Source: Paracoccus sigandri
Lineage (GTDB): Bacteria > Pseudomonadota > Alphaproteobacteria > Rhodobacterales > Rhodobacteraceae
NCBI RefSeq assembly: GCF_003709565.1
Contig: NZ_QNRC01000023.1
Span: forward strand, 1-64,000
DNA length: 64,000 bases
Reading direction: 5' to 3'
Part shown: positions 62,970-64,000 of the stretch, piece by piece
Numbering within the stretch: the stretch's first letter is position 1
Layout: each line of letters starts with the position of its first letter
The notes under the pieces: model-generated
Seen by the model: only the letters and a program-made list of their open reading frames with translations
What the model was told of the DNA's origin: nothing
The model's database searches: none
Position numbers and translations under genes: made by a program

Positions 62970-63724
62970 TCAGATCGCCTGGCCCCCCAAGACCTCGATC
63001 CGCTGCGCGGTGACCCAGCGGTTGTCGTCGGACAGAAGGTCAGCCACCATCGGGCCGATATCGTCGGGCAAGCCCACCCGGCCAAGCGCGGTCAGCCCGG
63101 CAAACCTGGCGTTCACATCCGGGTTGTCGCGCACGGTGCCGCCGCCGAAATCGGTCTCGATGGCACCGGGGGCGACAGCGTTCACGGCGATGCCGCGCGG
63201 TCCGAATTCCTGCGCCATGTAACGGGTCAGCACCTCGACCGCACCCTTCGCCGCCGCATAGGCCGCGAAGCCGGCATGGGAAAACCGCGTCAGCCCGGTC
63301 GAGAAATTCACGATCCGCCCGCCATCGGCGATCAGCGGCAACAGCGCCTGGGTCAGGAAGAACACGCCCTTCACATGCACGTCGAAAAGGTCATCGAACT
63401 GCGCCTCGGTCGTCTCATCGATCGGGGCGAATTCGCCATGGCCGGCATTGTTGACAAGATGGTCGAAACTGTCGCGGCCCCAGAGCTGGCGCAGCCTGTC
63501 GCGCAGGGCGTCGGCGAAGGCGGGGAAATCTGCCACCCTTGAGAGATCCAGTTGCAGCGCCACCGCCTTGCGGCCCAGGGCCTCGATTTCCGTGACGACC
63601 TCGGCAGCCTGGGCGGCATTGCCGCGATAGGCCAGGACGACGTCGCCGCCATGGCGGGCAATCGAAAGCGCGGTGTTGCGGCCGAGGCCACGGTGGCGCC
63701 GGTGACCAATGCGATCTTGCTCAT
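62970..63724 (-). pseudogene. Short-chain dehydrogenase/reductase with a one-base frameshift
   Basis: Starting at ATG 63724 (site AGGAAAGGAC) the frame reads MSKIALVTGAT and then turns into unrelated residues. The -1/+2 frame picks up exactly there with RGLGRNTALSIARHGGDVV and runs to the stop at 62970 with intact NAG, the YAAAKGAVEVLTRYM catalytic Tyr/Lys segment and a normal SDR C-terminus. One C missing from ACC-CGT (near 63691) explains it. The combined protein would be about 251 residues. It is either a recent pseudogene or a sequencing error in a short C-run. Confidence 0.8.
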
Positions 63725-63893
63725 GTCCTTTCCTCATGTTGAGCGGATGAGAAGAACATGGCGCAACGCGCCCGGCTTTGGTTGCCCGTTCCTCGCGCAG
63801 TCTTGCCTGTTTCCGCGAAACCGGCGGATACCCCTTGCAGGAATGGCCGGATTCCTTGCCTGATGCCGCAAGCCCCTTGCCCGGACCCGATCG

Positions 63894-64000
63894 ATGCGCA
63901 GCCTTCTCGACCTTGTTCGCCGCCACGCCGATGCCCATGCCGATCGCTTCGGCTTCGCGCCGACACCCTATCATGGGCTTGGCGCGGTGCGGATCCTGCA
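63894..64000 (+). CDS. Start of an AraC-family-like regulator, truncated by window edge
   Basis: Thirty-five codons are visible (MRSLLDLVRRHADAHADRF, then TPYHGLGAVRIL). The pattern resembles the N-terminal effector domain of AraC-type regulators (AraC_N, with a TPxxGL segment), and the gene is divergent from the short-chain dehydrogenase, a common arrangement. The DNA-binding part is outside the window, so this is tentative. Confidence 0.4.
   Translation, partial: MRSLLDLVRRHADAHADRFGFAPTPYHGLGAVRIL

Noticed and set aside
1..64000. tRNA, rRNA, CRISPR, insertion sequence or prophage
   Set aside because: No cloverleaf-like sequence, repeat-spacer array, transposase or integrase motif was seen; a covariance-model search would be needed to exclude small RNAs.

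Overview
This window is high-GC DNA from an alphaproteobacterium, most likely Paracoccus or a close Rhodobacterales relative. That reading rests on gene content: a lanthanide-type XoxF methanol dehydrogenase, a c-553i-like XoxG cytochrome, a pseudoazurin and an oxalate and malonate catabolic region, all in compact operons with overlapping start and stop codons. No tRNA, rRNA, CRISPR array, phage or insertion sequence was recognised.

Bases 1-20163 hold a methanol/alcohol oxidation island. Bat-type genes (VWA end, TPR protein, BatD) lead to a class I cytochrome c and xoxF on the + strand. An unrelated-looking HTH/ImmA-like protein follows. A long - strand series then encodes cytochrome c (XoxG-like) and XoxJ, a PQQ-associated ABC module (periplasmic binding protein, beta-propeller, two small secreted proteins, ATPase, permease, one unknown), a histidine kinase/response regulator pair and two unknown exported proteins. 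Next on the + strand are a cobalamin riboswitch, a BtuFCD-like ABC transporter and a pseudoazurin in what looks like one operon.

Bases 20396-24394 carry a radical-SAM protein coupled to a UdgX-type uracil-DNA glycosylase, then an FAD oxidoreductase. Bases 24455-30843 hold an atypical cytochrome P450 with an 8-codon upstream ORF and a malonate locus (matR, matC, matA, matB).

Bases 30985-47713 form an oxalate locus: formyl-CoA transferase, oxalyl-CoA decarboxylase, a PanE-like probable oxalyl-CoA reductase, an OxlT-like antiporter, three separate NDP-forming CoA-ligase systems, a quinone reductase, two FCD-type GntR regulators and a 46-codon gene of unknown function. Six copies of a 17-bp inverted repeat (TGGYAT-N5-AYACCA-like) lie in front of six transcription units here, which suggests a single regulon that includes the unknown gene and the extra CoA ligases.

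Bases 47976-51470 look like a zinc-starvation group: a COG0523 GTPase and a class III alcohol dehydrogenase/DUF1826/DUF6525 operon, each preceded by the same 13-bp Zur-like palindrome. The dehydrogenase has lost half of its structural-zinc cysteines. Bases 51640-58681 hold a DUF3016 protein, a small lipoprotein and a surface-polysaccharide group (two glycosyltransferases, a hexapeptide acyltransferase, a DegT aminotransferase). Bases 58993-62891 are an alkanesulfonate operon (ssuD, ssuA, ssuB, ssuC). The window ends with a frameshifted short-chain dehydrogenase and the start of a divergent AraC-like regulator.

All assignments come from reading the sequence. No database search was run.
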